DNA of 64,000 bases from Burkholderia sp. Bp9143 (GTDB lineage Bacteria > Pseudomonadota > Gammaproteobacteria > Burkholderiales > Burkholderiaceae), in NCBI RefSeq assembly GCF_003853645.1, contig NZ_QTPO01000006.1, forward strand, positions 145,468 to 209,467, given 5' to 3'. The position numbers were made by a program, and so were the translations under genes. The notes beneath the pieces were generated by a model. The model was not told the origin of the DNA. It saw only the letters and a list, made by a program, of their open reading frames with translations, and made no database searches. Position 1 is the stretch's first letter. Each line of letters opens with the position of its first letter. Below are positions 47,343 to 55,562 of the stretch, in pieces.

Positions 47343-50300
47343 ATGTCGGACGTCGTTGAAAAAATTCGGGCGGCTGCAATCCCGCAGATGAGTATCGATG
47401 CATTCGTGCGCTCGATTGCTGTAAATCAAAACAGGCCCGTTTGTCTTCTGCTAGGGGCTGGCGCCTCTATAACCTCTGGCATGCCTTCAGCCCAACGGTG
47501 TATTTGGGAGTGGAAGCGGGACATCTTCATCACGAAGAACCCAACGCTTCGAGACTCGCTTGACGAACTATCACTTCCCGGTACACGCCGCATCATTCAA
47601 AGCTGGCTGGACCAGCAGGCGCGCTATCCCGCTGAGGGAAGCCCCGACGAGTACTCCTTCTACGCCGAGGAGTGCTACCCGACGTCCCTTGACCGCCGCA
47701 CATTCTTCCACCGGTTTATCTCCGAAGCAAAGCCGCACATCGGGTATAAACTCACCGCCTTGCTCGCCAAGGCAGGTTGTGTTCGCACCATTTGGACTAC
47801 GAACTTCGATGGCTTGGTAGCTCGCGCCTGCACCGTTGCTGACGTCGTTTGCGTCGAGGTCGGCATAGATACAGCTCATCGAGCATCGCGCGCTCAGAAC
47901 GATAATGAGTTACGGCTCGTTTCGCTGCATGGTGATTTTCGATACGATTCACTGAAGAATACTGCCGATGAACTTCAGGAGCAGGATGCTGCGCTTCGGG
48001 AAGAATTCCTCCATGAACTGAAAGACTACGACCTTATCGTCATCGGCTATAGCGGTCGAGACGAATCGCTAATGCGCGTTCTATCGGCAGCATATGCCGA
48101 CCGGTCGAGCTGCCGCCTTTACTGGTGCGGCTATGGCGCCGACCCCGGCACCGAGGTACAGAGTCTCATCAGCTCCATCGACCCGTCGCGTGAGTCCGCG
48201 TTCTACATCAATACGAAGGGCTTCGATGACGTCATCTCCAGACTCGCTGTACGTCGATTGTCTGGAAAACAGCTGGCTTTTGCACAAGAACTCATCGAGA
48301 CAATGGCACCAACGGCGGGTCAAAGGATGGCTTTTGCCGTGCCGCCACTATCTCCGAGTGCACTGGTTAAGGGCAACGCCTACCGCCTCAGCTATCCAGG
48401 CAACGCCCTCAAACTTGATATCGAGCTGCCTGAGTTGGGCAGTTGGCGAGATTGGTTAGCTGAGCGCATGCCGCCTGAATTGGGACAATCGGTGGTGTTC
48501 GAAAGTGGCGCACTCTGCCTAGCGGACACGGCTGTCGCGTCCCGAGTATTTGACGAGGCGCTACGAACGCCGCCAAGGCGAATCGAGATATCCGACGAAA
48601 ACATTATCACCGACGGCAGAATAACGTCACTTTTTCGACGAGCCCTCGTAAAAACCGCGGCCCAGACGCTCAACGTCCGTACTGACTTCCGTCGGCGCAT
48701 CTGGGAGCCCATTCACTATCAGACTCGCGAACTGGGCAACGTGAGGTATCTAATACATCGCGCCCTTTCGATGAACATCGTCGGTATCGATGGTATACCC
48801 CATGTCGTATTGACTCCTGAAATCGTTGCCACCACGGAAGATGGCGAAGTGGCTCCATTCGAGCCACAGAAGGCACTTCGTGTCGCAATTTACGGATTCC
48901 AGCACAACGACAAGTTCGATGGCGACCTCTCGCACTGGACCCGACAACTGGTCGAGATGGCAATGGAGGCTGACGGCGGCGGCTCGTTCACCATCTCAAA
49001 AATCCCACTCTACGCGGGGCTGGCGCAAAAAGGTAAACCACCGCTCCCACCTGCGCTCGCAAAGCATGCCAAACAGAGCGGTATCATCGTCCCTGACGCA
49101 CCGCTCGTTTTCAGCGCGAAAGTCGGAAAGTCGGAGGTCCGCAACCCGAACCCATTGCACGGATTGGTTTTGAACCGCCCATGGGACCATTCGCTGACAG
49201 CGACGGGGCTGTGTCCGTCGACCGAGACCTCGGTCATCTGCCCTGCCGATGCGGCAACAAGGTTCGAACGCTTCCTCAGAGGTCTACAGGAGGTTGCTCG
49301 CCCCGAGCAAAGCGAACGCGACTATCTGCACGACTTTCCCGGCTTCCCGGCAGCCTTCGGACTGCCGCTAAAGATTCCCGTCCGAGGCGACTCGACATGG
49401 ATGACCGTAGACGATTCCGTATCAACCGACGCTTTGACAGGCGCGAAGCAACTTGCTCACCGGATATGCGAAGGTCTTGACCATTTGCGCCGAGCACGAC
49501 CTGGCGATACTGTCGTCATTTTCGTACCGAAGAGGTGGGAACCATTCAAGGTTGTTGATGCTCAGCATGAGCATTTCAACCTCCACGATTACATCAAGGC
49601 ATACGCTGCACGACACAGCCAGAGCACTCAGTTCGTCCGCGAAGAAACAGTCCTGAACCCGTATACGTGCCGGGTGCGATGGTGGCTTTCACTCGCTTTG
49701 TATGTCAAAGCGATGCGCACGCCTTGGCGCCTGGACGCGCTTGATGAAAACACCGCGTTCGTCGGTATTGGTTATAGCCTCGATAGCGAAGCGGAGCGAG
49801 GAAACCACGTCCTCCTTGGGTGCAGTCATCTTTACAGCGCTCGTGGCGAAGGACTCCAGTTCCGCCTTGGACGCATAGAGAATCCGGTGATGCGTGGGCG
49901 CAATCCATTCATGTCGGAAGATGATGCGCGTCGCACCGGCGACACCATCAGGCAACTCTTCTACGACTCGAAGATGCATCTGCCGACCCGTGTCGTCATT
50001 CACAAGCGCACGCACTTCACTGACGAAGAGAAGCGAGGTCTCGTGCAGGGCCTTGACGGAGTCAAGAACATCGAGCTTATTGAAATCAATGTAGAGGATT
50101 CGCTCCGATATCTGTCATCCAAGTTCAAAGATGGTAAATTGGACATCGATACATTTCCTGTGTACCGAGGAACCACTATCGTAGAAAGCGACGACACCGC
50201 ACTACTATGGGTACACGGCGCCACGCCGAGCGCTCAGAACAAATATTGGCGGTACTACCAAGGCAAGCGAAGAATACCTGCGCCGCTCAGAATACGCCGG

Positions 50301-50489
50301 TTCCTTGGTCAATCAGACGTTGTTCAATGTGCGACAGAAATCCTTGGCTTGTCCAAGATGAACTGGAACACCCTCGACTACTACTCCCGAATGCCAGCCA
50401 CGTTAGATTCCGCGAGCAGCATCGCCAAGTTTGGAACTTACCTCGACGGGTTCTCGTCTGCGCCATATGACTATCGCTTACTCATCTGA
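47343..50489 (+). CDS. Single-chain SIR2-APAZ-Argonaute (SPARSA-type) defence protein
   Basis: This encodes 1048 aa. The N-terminal SIR2 domain (about 1-280) has LLGAGAS (36-42), TTNFDGLVARA near 152, the catalytic His in LVSLHGDFRYDS near 195 and VIGYSGRDESLM near 234, so NAD-binding residues look intact. The middle is the expected APAZ region. The C-terminal 400 residues are a PIWI domain (AFVGIGYSLD; NHVLLGCSHLYSARGEGLQF; HFTDEEKRGLVQGL; PAPLRIRRFLGQSD; LSKMNWNTLDYYSRMPAT; end YDYRLLI). The first catalytic Asp position reads GIG, so slicing is not expected. In SPARSA, guide RNA-directed detection of invader DNA triggers NAD depletion and cell death, usually with two proteins; here one chain carries all parts. 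ATG at 47343 follows GGGGAG. Confidence 0.9.
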   Translation: MSDVVEKIRAAAIPQMSIDAFVRSIAVNQNRPVCLLLGAGASITSGMPSAQRCIWEWKRDIFITKNPTLRDSLDELSLPGTRRIIQSWLDQQARYPAEGSPDEYSFYAEECYPTSLDRRTFFHRFISEAKPHIGYKLTALLAKAGCVRTIWTTNFDGLVARACTVADVVCVEVGIDTAHRASRAQNDNELRLVSLHGDFRYDSLKNTADELQEQDAALREEFLHELKDYDLIVIGYSGRDESLMRVLSAAYADRSSCRLYWCGYGADPGTEVQSLISSIDPSRESAFYINTKGFDDVISRLAVRRLSGKQLAFAQELIETMAPTAGQRMAFAVPPLSPSALVKGNAYRLSYPGNALKLDIELPELGSWRDWLAERMPPELGQSVVFESGALCLADTAVASRVFDEALRTPPRRIEISDENIITDGRITSLFRRALVKTAAQTLNVRTDFRRRIWEPIHYQTRELGNVRYLIHRALSMNIVGIDGIPHVVLTPEIVATTEDGEVAPFEPQKALRVAIYGFQHNDKFDGDLSHWTRQLVEMAMEADGGGSFTISKIPLYAGLAQKGKPPLPPALAKHAKQSGIIVPDAPLVFSAKVGKSEVRNPNPLHGLVLNRPWDHSLTATGLCPSTETSVICPADAATRFERFLRGLQEVARPEQSERDYLHDFPGFPAAFGLPLKIPVRGDSTWMTVDDSVSTDALTGAKQLAHRICEGLDHLRRARPGDTVVIFVPKRWEPFKVVDAQHEHFNLHDYIKAYAARHSQSTQFVREETVLNPYTCRVRWWLSLALYVKAMRTPWRLDALDENTAFVGIGYSLDSEAERGNHVLLGCSHLYSARGEGLQFRLGRIENPVMRGRNPFMSEDDARRTGDTIRQLFYDSKMHLPTRVVIHKRTHFTDEEKRGLVQGLDGVKNIELIEINVEDSLRYLSSKFKDGKLDIDTFPVYRGTTIVESDDTALLWVHGATPSAQNKYWRYYQGKRRIPAPLRIRRFLGQSDVVQCATEILGLSKMNWNTLDYYSRMPATLDSASSIAKFGTYLDGFSSAPYDYRLLI

Positions 50490-50645
50490 AGGCGGAGCCT
50501 AGATACAATCCTGCTCACAGACATCTCAACTTCCTGTGGCATGTACAGCTCAGTTACGCACGGTGACGCGAACACTACACAAAAACACATACTGAATACA
50601 CTAACAGCGCCCCCTTACTATGCCTTTCGTGACAAGGGTTCCTGG

Positions 50646-50733
50646 GTACTGTACGTCCTGAAAAAAGTACAGTACATCTGGGGTCAGAATGACGCAGCAT
50701 TTTTCTCATTTTCCATGAGAAACCTTGAGAAAC
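50646..50733 (+). repeat. Structured repeat, copy B
   Basis: Stem 1 is GTACTGTAC/GTACAGTAC (50646-50654 with 50667-50675), then the linker ATCTGGGG, a GTCA/TGAC stem, TTTCTCAT/ATGAGAAA (50702-50709 with 50715-50722), and TTGAGAAA. It lies about 155 bp after the SIR2-Ago stop, in the same orientation as copy C upstream of that gene. Confidence 0.75.
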
Positions 50734-50737
50734 ATGG

Positions 50738-50956
50738 CTACCGGTTGCCGAACAGGAAGCGGTCCCAGTCCTCCGCGTAAGCGCAATCCATCGGGTTGGT
50801 GGTTTCGTCGATTGTCAGGCAAGTGCTGGTAGCCACGTTTCGCCGAAGAAACGTCCTAGCCGGTTCAGGTATTTCGTCAAACTTATCCGCCGTCGCAATC
50901 ACGCGTTTGCTGGACTCGCGTCCGCCTAGCCACAACTCAACTATCACGCGCAGCAT
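50738..50956 (-). CDS. Small hypothetical protein, last gene of the six-gene operon
   Basis: This encodes 72 aa. The start at 50956 (MLRVIVELWLGGRESSKRVI) follows a GGGAG site and fits a compact beta-alpha protein; an N-terminal extension to 51037 is not needed. Similar short proteins beginning with a VIVELW-type strand are found on mobile elements, as I recall, without assigned function. It follows the 138-aa gene by 22 nt. Confidence 0.62.
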   Translation of the reverse strand: MLRVIVELWLGGRESSKRVIATADKFDEIPEPARTFLRRNVATSTCLTIDETTNPMDCAYAEDWDRFLFGNR

Positions 50957-50978
50957 TCTTTCTCCCAATTGGCAGGTG

Positions 50979-51395
50979 TTAGCTGACCCACTGTCTTGCC
51001 GACCATACCGCGCGCACCACATGCATCGCATTCGCATCTGGCGCCACCGGTACGCGCTCGCTTAAACCCGTCTTCGCCCACCCCCCACCGGGGATTGGGT
51101 CATGCATCCAGAAACCTCGAGCCGTGCTACCGCGGACATCGATGATTAGTCGAAGTCCGACCACATCTGGCGTGTCTACCAGCGACACGAGGGCAAGCAG
51201 GACACATGGCTCCGCGGGCAGAATGTCCTCATCGGGAGTCTGCTTGGTATACAGGCCAAGCGCGCTGGTAAGCGCGTGGCGATATTCCTGTGTAGGTCCA
51301 GTTATGAAGAGGCTGCAAATCGGCTCTTGCTGCACACCTTGCACGTGCGACACCAGCACAACAAATTGAAACCCAGATTTCATTCCTGCACCCAT
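50979..51395 (-). CDS. Hypothetical protein of the six-gene operon
   Basis: This encodes 138 aa. The ATG overlaps the stop of the HAD gene (TGATG) behind an AGGAGG site. The protein has alternating hydrophobic strands (FQFVVLVSHVQGV; CVLLALVSLVDTPDVVGLRL) and ends DANAMHVVRAVWSARQWVS. No motif or family was recognised. Tight coupling indicates a shared function with the HAD-fold and DUF6088 genes. Confidence 0.65.
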   Translation of the reverse strand: MGAGMKSGFQFVVLVSHVQGVQQEPICSLFITGPTQEYRHALTSALGLYTKQTPDEDILPAEPCVLLALVSLVDTPDVVGLRLIIDVRGSTARGFWMHDPIPGGGWAKTGLSERVPVAPDANAMHVVRAVWSARQWVS

Positions 51396-51958
51396 CACTC
51401 GCCTCCTATTGCTTTGTGAACGCGCTCCAAGTTTGTTTTCAATTTCTCGAGTACCGAAGGCTCGCTAATGCCCAAGATTGGGTCCGTGCGCACAAGACAG
51501 TCACGGCACCATGCGGGCCAATGCAACCAGTCATCGTCCAACGCCAGCCACGCATCTGGCTTGCGGCGCAATACGTCTGACCACACTTGCATGCCACGTG
51601 GTGCAGCCGCAAATTCCTCGCGGTCCATTCCACTGTGATACGTGGCGCCAACCACCCTTGCCTGCAGACCTGGCGTTAGCCTACGCGACACGCGTCGGAT
51701 GCTTCCGCGGTAACGCCGTACCCAGCTTGTAGACAGCACGATTTGGAGCTCAGGGTATGGCGCTAGTGCGTCCTCAAGCAGGCCGCAATGCTCAAAAAGA
51801 CGGTGGCCCGGTGCGTCGAGCAACTGCGGACCGCGCCTGTGAAGCAAAAATACGTTCTCCGGATGTAGCACCCCATCGTAATCGAGAAAGAGCAGGCGCC
51901 CGCCGGTGTGTCGGGGGCGCGGTATCTCGTACGTCGGCCCCGCAAATTCTTTTAGCAT
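51395..51958 (-). CDS. HAD-fold protein, RNA-repair-type (HAD_SAK) hydrolase
   Basis: This encodes 187 aa. LLFLDYDGVLHPENVFLLHR holds the HAD nucleophile motif DxDG. IVLSTSWVRRYRGS is motif II with Ser/Thr, and DAWLALDDDWLHWP is the acidic motif IV. This pattern matches the HAD domain of Swiss-Army-Knife RNA-repair proteins, where it acts as a phosphatase on polynucleotide or cyclic phosphate ends. Its start overlaps the previous gene's stop by 7 nt. The substrate in this operon is unknown. Confidence 0.82.
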   Translation of the reverse strand: MLKEFAGPTYEIPRPRHTGGRLLFLDYDGVLHPENVFLLHRRGPQLLDAPGHRLFEHCGLLEDALAPYPELQIVLSTSWVRRYRGSIRRVSRRLTPGLQARVVGATYHSGMDREEFAAAPRGMQVWSDVLRRKPDAWLALDDDWLHWPAWCRDCLVRTDPILGISEPSVLEKLKTNLERVHKAIGGE

Positions 51959-52395
51959 TGCATATCGTCGTCTGTCTGAAGCACCACTGGCCAAGCCTCT
52001 AACAGGCGACGAGCAGTGGTGACCACGTCGTCGCCAATCACATACGCGGTTGGTGGAAGCTGCGCAACCGATTGAGCCGTTCGTGCGCTGGCGTAAGCGA
52101 AATTTCCTTTACATAGAACGTCAATTCGAAAGGTGGTCACCAGCCGAGTGCCCGCGGCTGCGCGGCAGGAAGTCTCATGAACAAAAATCGTGAAGCGCTC
52201 CGACACCGGGTATGGGCCACGCGGTGTCGGATAGGCGAGCGCCCGTAGAGCGCGCTGCGACGTCGCGCCGCCTGATTCGATGGAAGTGCCGTCGCACACC
52301 ACGAGCAAGGTATCGCCACTGCAGTCACCCAGATACACCGCGACATCCGTCTGCACGGCAGCGCTATGTGGCGACATCCCCTGGGCATCGCACAT
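51952..52395 (-). CDS. Hypothetical protein of the six-gene operon
   Basis: This encodes 147 aa. The start at 52395 follows AGAGGA. VAVYLGDCSGDTLLVVCDGT and CKGNFAYASARTAQSV suggest a beta-rich fold; three cysteines have no clear spacing. It overlaps the HAD gene by 7 nt and lies 28 nt after the DUF6088 gene. No family was recognised. Confidence 0.6.
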   Translation of the reverse strand: MCDAQGMSPHSAAVQTDVAVYLGDCSGDTLLVVCDGTSIESGGATSQRALRALAYPTPRGPYPVSERFTIFVHETSCRAAAGTRLVTTFRIDVLCKGNFAYASARTAQSVAQLPPTAYVIGDDVVTTARRLLEAWPVVLQTDDDMQC

Positions 52396-52423
52396 CGCTA
52401 GTCCTCTCGCGTCTCGATTCGTC

Positions 52424-52840
52424 TCATGGCGTGTCCTGATTACCGCGCTCGTACACGACTCTCCTGCTACCAACTTGAATACGCCGGGTGATACGTCGTC
52501 GGCCAGTGGTCACGACTGCCACCATAGGAATTTGCGTGGACGTACCAGCGTTGTACTCTCTCGCGAGCTTTCCCGGACCGACGGAAATGCCCAGCTTTTT
52601 GAAAGCCTCCGCGGCTATTGCCTCAAACGTCGAGGCCGGCGCGGGACGACCGGTAAATCGGTTTATGCGGGTTTTGGCATATATGCCGTGGCCTACTCGT
52701 ACCAGCTGCCCGGTCGTGACCAGCTTGGTTAGCACGCGTGTCAGTTGCGACGGGCTTCCTAGTCGCGATAGGTCCGAGCGGAGAATGACGACGCCCGCAC
52801 GTCGGCGGATGGACCGCACAACGCGAGTCTCCAGCTTCAT
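52424..52840 (-). CDS. DUF6088 / AbiEi-like winged-helix protein
   Basis: This encodes 138 aa. AGVVILRSDLSRLGSPSQLT then RVLTKLVTTGQLVRVGHGIY-AKTR is the winged-helix segment of AbiEi/DUF6088 proteins, which act as antitoxins and autorepressors in type IV toxin-antitoxin systems. The usual AbiEii nucleotidyltransferase toxin is not next to it; the HAD-fold and unknown genes are its neighbours. ATG at 52840 gives the family N-terminus (MKLETRVVRSIRRRAG). Confidence 0.8.
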   Translation of the reverse strand: MKLETRVVRSIRRRAGVVILRSDLSRLGSPSQLTRVLTKLVTTGQLVRVGHGIYAKTRINRFTGRPAPASTFEAIAAEAFKKLGISVGPGKLAREYNAGTSTQIPMVAVVTTGRRRITRRIQVGSRRVVYERGNQDTP

Positions 52841-52945
52841 TTTGTGTAAGTCGCCGGCGCGCACGCCGGTTGGGAAGCAAGTGTCACGCATTGCTGCGTC
52901 GACTGACATTCTGAAGGATGCGAGCAGCGCCAAAGGAGCGACGGT

Positions 52946-53695
52946 TCACAGTGGGTCTTCCCGCCGCATACGGCGCATGATGTCTGCGACTGCGGGTTGG
53001 CAATCCCGGCTAGCTAGATGGAGCAGCACCGCAAGGCCGATTTCCGAAGCAGAATGAAACGGGTCCACGCGCAAGCGCGCGATTTTTACCGCTCGCTGGC
53101 CAGTGGCAACAGCCTCCCCGCGTACACGACCCACCGAGTCAACAGATACAGTGAACCGCGCAGATGCATTTTGCACCGCCGCTCGCTCCCGCTCGACAAA
53201 GCACGTCACATGCGCTACACGGTCCCGCCGTGTAGTCGACGCCGGCCTGGTTGCTGTCACGGGACCATCGTCCGAAACGAGTTGAGCGCTCTCATTTCGA
53301 TGTAAAGCGTGATACGCGTCTGCCCAAATGTCCGGGGCGCTACTGTGCTCTATGCAACGGGTGTACAGCTCTTGCGTCCATCGCAGGTCCGAGCCGAAAC
53401 GGCCAACACACACAGCAATGGCAATGTCCTCGCCCTTTCTGAATGTTGCATGGTCTACTGCATAAAACGACGTCACGACTGCTCCCTGTTTACCCCTGTT
53501 TACAGCTCGTCGAATTGACCGCCATTCGTGGAATTCGCGCACACCGGCTACGTAATGCACACGTATACGCAACGTAGAGAGCCCGCTCACCGACTCGACG
53601 ATATCTGGCAGGCCGCCCGGTACCCCAAGCACATCGCACATGCCGACGCTATCTAATGCGCGGAGACGCTCTTTAGCATTGCCACTGCCCAGCAA
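52946..53695 (-). CDS. Hypothetical protein, first gene of the six-gene operon
   Basis: This encodes at least 249 aa. A TTG at 53695 is used here as a conservative start; the frame is open and protein-like for another 30 codons (LHSFLSVLGGLQELARKLFR then DRPFPRAQ) into the operator region, with no ATG. The segment CDVLGVPGGLPDIVESVSGL then RVHYVAGVREFHEWRSIRRA is the most structured part; FVERERAAVQNASARFTVSV follows. No family was recognised. It is divergent from the double-HTH regulator, which probably controls it. Confidence 0.6.
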   Translation of the reverse strand: MLGSGNAKERLRALDSVGMCDVLGVPGGLPDIVESVSGLSTLRIRVHYVAGVREFHEWRSIRRAVNRGKQGAVVTSFYAVDHATFRKGEDIAIAVCVGRFGSDLRWTQELYTRCIEHSSAPDIWADAYHALHRNESAQLVSDDGPVTATRPASTTRRDRVAHVTCFVERERAAVQNASARFTVSVDSVGRVRGEAVATGQRAVKIARLRVDPFHSASEIGLAVLLHLASRDCQPAVADIMRRMRREDPL

Positions 53696-53788
53696 CTGAG
53701 CTCGCGGGAAAGGCCGGTCGCGAAACAGCTTCCGCGCGAGCTCTTGCAGTCCGCCTAAAACCGATAGAAAGGAGTGTAGGCGTTTACG

Positions 53789-53843
53789 ATGTACATGTAA
53801 ATGTCTACACGTTAAGTGTAGAACATTTGTGTGCTGTAGACAT
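53789..53843. promoter_or_regulatory. Likely operator cluster between the six-gene operon and the Xre gene
   Basis: An inverted repeat AAATGT-CTACAC/GTGTAGAACATTT (53799-53810 with 53816-53828) is followed by another TGTAGACAT (53835-53843), and ATGTACAT lies at 53789-53796. The repeated TGTAGA-ACAT half-sites between two divergent genes are consistent with binding by the adjacent double-HTH regulator. Confidence 0.65.
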
Positions 53844-53870
53844 CTGCGTTGTCGTCATGAAAATGGCGGC

Positions 53871-54344
53871 ATGAAAAAATCCAGTGAGCCATCGACCCTG
53901 CCAGAGCGTTTCGCAACCAACCTGAGGAAGTATCGCGTTGGCTTGGGAATGTCGCAGGAGGAGCTCGGTAGTTACATAGGCGCCGACCGAACGGTCATCA
54001 GCCGTCTGGAACGAACATTCGGCAACCTGACGTTGGAACGTGCGGAGGCGCTCGCGAGCGCGCTGGACATTGATGTTCGTGTTTTGTTGAGTTTCTCTGG
54101 CAAGGACGAAATCGAGCGGCAGCCACCGACGGGGGACGTCTCGAGCGCCGGGGTTGGTGCCAAGGTCAAACAATTGCGGGAAAAGGCGGGCCTTTCGCAG
54201 AAACAGCTAGGGGAGCTAGCTGGAGTTGACCGCAATTTCATCTCGCGTGTTGAAGCGCCGCACGGACGGGGCACGCCCCTGAAGCTTGCTACACTCGAGA
54301 AGCTCGCAGGGGCATTTGGAATCCACCCAGTCGAACTGCTTTAG
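53871..54344 (+). CDS. Xre-family regulator with two HTH domains
   Basis: This encodes 157 aa. Two cro/C1-type HTH domains occur in tandem: LRKYRVGLGMSQEELGSYIG (about 15-70) and VKQLREKAGLSQKQLGELAG (about 95-155), each followed by the recognition helix with SRLERTFGN or SRVEAPHGR. A linker of about 25 residues joins them. It is divergent from the six-gene operon with the inverted repeats between them, so it probably represses both its own gene and that operon. The first good start is the ATG at 53871. Confidence 0.85.
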   Translation: MKKSSEPSTLPERFATNLRKYRVGLGMSQEELGSYIGADRTVISRLERTFGNLTLERAEALASALDIDVRVLLSFSGKDEIERQPPTGDVSSAGVGAKVKQLREKAGLSQKQLGELAGVDRNFISRVEAPHGRGTPLKLATLEKLAGAFGIHPVELL

Positions 54345-54361
54345 GCCCGGGAGACTGGCGT

Positions 54362-54559
54362 TTATCCAGCGCTCAGCCAGCGATGGACGACATCGCTCCG
54401 CCAGCACAGCATTTCCCGGCTGTATAGCTGAGCGCGCGGCGGCAGGAGCCACGGACGATGTTTTGCTCGCAGGATGACCGCGCGCTCGGATATGCCGAGC
54501 AAAGCGGCGAGTTCAGAGGGGTCGAGATAGGTCACGGTTTGGGGCTGGTCTGCTTTCAT
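54362..54559 (-). CDS. Small AlpA/excisionase-like HTH protein
   Basis: This encodes 65 aa. TYLDPSELAALLGISERAVI then LYSREMLCWRSDVVHRWLS resembles the MerR-like winged HTH of excisionase/AlpA proteins, with a target insert (PRAQLYSREML). It is leftward and faces away from the gin operon. It could regulate excision of the island or act as an antitoxin-like regulator. It is short, so assignment is moderate. Confidence 0.6.
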   Translation of the reverse strand: MKADQPQTVTYLDPSELAALLGISERAVILRAKHRPWLLPPRAQLYSREMLCWRSDVVHRWLSAG

Positions 54560-55061
54560 GCGCTCTGTAGCGCGCCGGTTTTAGACCGGCGTAGCGCAGC
54601 ACCTCGGCCCTCCCCTATTGGTCCCGGTTGGACTGGGAACCAGACAGCTGCTTCAGCTCTGCCAACCCATAGGCATCTGACTTGCGGCACCGGATTCACC
54701 GCTAAAACGTGTTGGCTTTCTGCGACATTTCGGGACGCATCCGAGCCCTTGCGCACAACTACAAATGGGCGCGATAACGGCGCGAGAGACACCCTAAATC
54801 CCGGGGGAACATTGTGCACATTGCAGCTCTATGGGTCAGCGACTTCCGAGGAATCCGCGAGTTATCGCGGTGCCCAGAGAGGCAGAACTGTTGATTGACT
54901 CGCGGCAGGAGCAGTTTTCGACAACGTTGCGAGGGGAGTGGTAACAGCCTGTCCGGCTACATGAGCCTGAATACCGATGGATGCTCAGCTTTGTCAACAT
55001 GCCCATAAGGGAGGAACACCCTCCCACTTTTGAAACCATCAACGCCTAGCCAAATCCGGAC
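54560..55061. other. Intergenic stretch next to the recombination operon
   Basis: About 500 bp downstream of the ginD-like gene. No gene is supported on either strand. No strong terminator with a U run is visible. Weak inverted repeats near 54850-54880 (CGCGAGTTATCGCG) were noted. Confidence 0.4.
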
Positions 55062-55562
55062 CTAACCCTGAGATTGTGGCTTGTCGCCCTTTGCCTTAGA
55101 ACTCACGATATTCATCGCCTTCATCCGTTCGCTCTTTGTGGCCCGACGCAAAGGCCGACCGTCTGGATGGAAGCCGTCCTTCATCAAATCGAATCGAATT
55201 AGCAGCTCCGCGTTCGCGGTTGTCACGATGTCGAGCTTATCCTGTAGCTCTGAATTCGCATTGCGCAAACGCGCGATTTCCTGTTTAAGAGTCTCCTTCT
55301 TAACCTCGGGGTCGCCGGTCACCGAGAAGAGGATTGCTTTTCGCGTCTCCGGGAAAGGACACCCGTCGTGACCGATGAGCCTTCGCGAGTGACCAGACTC
55401 GAGCGCAACGGTGGCGATGTTAATTCGAAGCTTACCGTCCGCCAGCCGACCTTGAAGGTCTTCGTTCGTTGGCTCTCCTGCCTGCAAACGCCGAAGAGCT
55501 TTCATGAAATCTTTGGCCGTCTCGTTACCGCCGTCCAGTTCATCGCCCAATTTCCGCTCCAT
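55062..55562 (-). CDS. ginD: GinD/TnpC-like small coiled-coil protein
   Basis: This encodes 166 aa. The centre is a coiled coil (KKETLKQEIARLRNANSELQ then DKLDIVTTANAELL) and the C-terminus is basic (GRPLRRATKSERMKAMNIVS). The start at 55562 (MERKLGDELDGG) overlaps ginC by 23 nt; the frame extends further upstream without a better start. Position after three recombinases fits ginD of GInts and tnpC of Tn554, small proteins required for excision and integration. The assignment rests mainly on context. Confidence 0.72.
   Translation of the reverse strand: MERKLGDELDGGNETAKDFMKALRRLQAGEPTNEDLQGRLADGKLRINIATVALESGHSRRLIGHDGCPFPETRKAILFSVTGDPEVKKETLKQEIARLRNANSELQDKLDIVTTANAELLIRFDLMKDGFHPDGRPLRRATKSERMKAMNIVSSKAKGDKPQSQG

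Noticed and set aside
47343..50489. Classification as a plain SIR2 (DSR or Thoeris-like) effector
   Set aside because: The C-terminal 400 residues carry PIWI-domain features and the YDYRLLI-type end, so a short-Argonaute fusion explains it better.
50541..50780. 79-codon plus-strand frame over repeat copy B
   Set aside because: It is mostly the structured repeat; the other copies do not keep the frame open in the same way.
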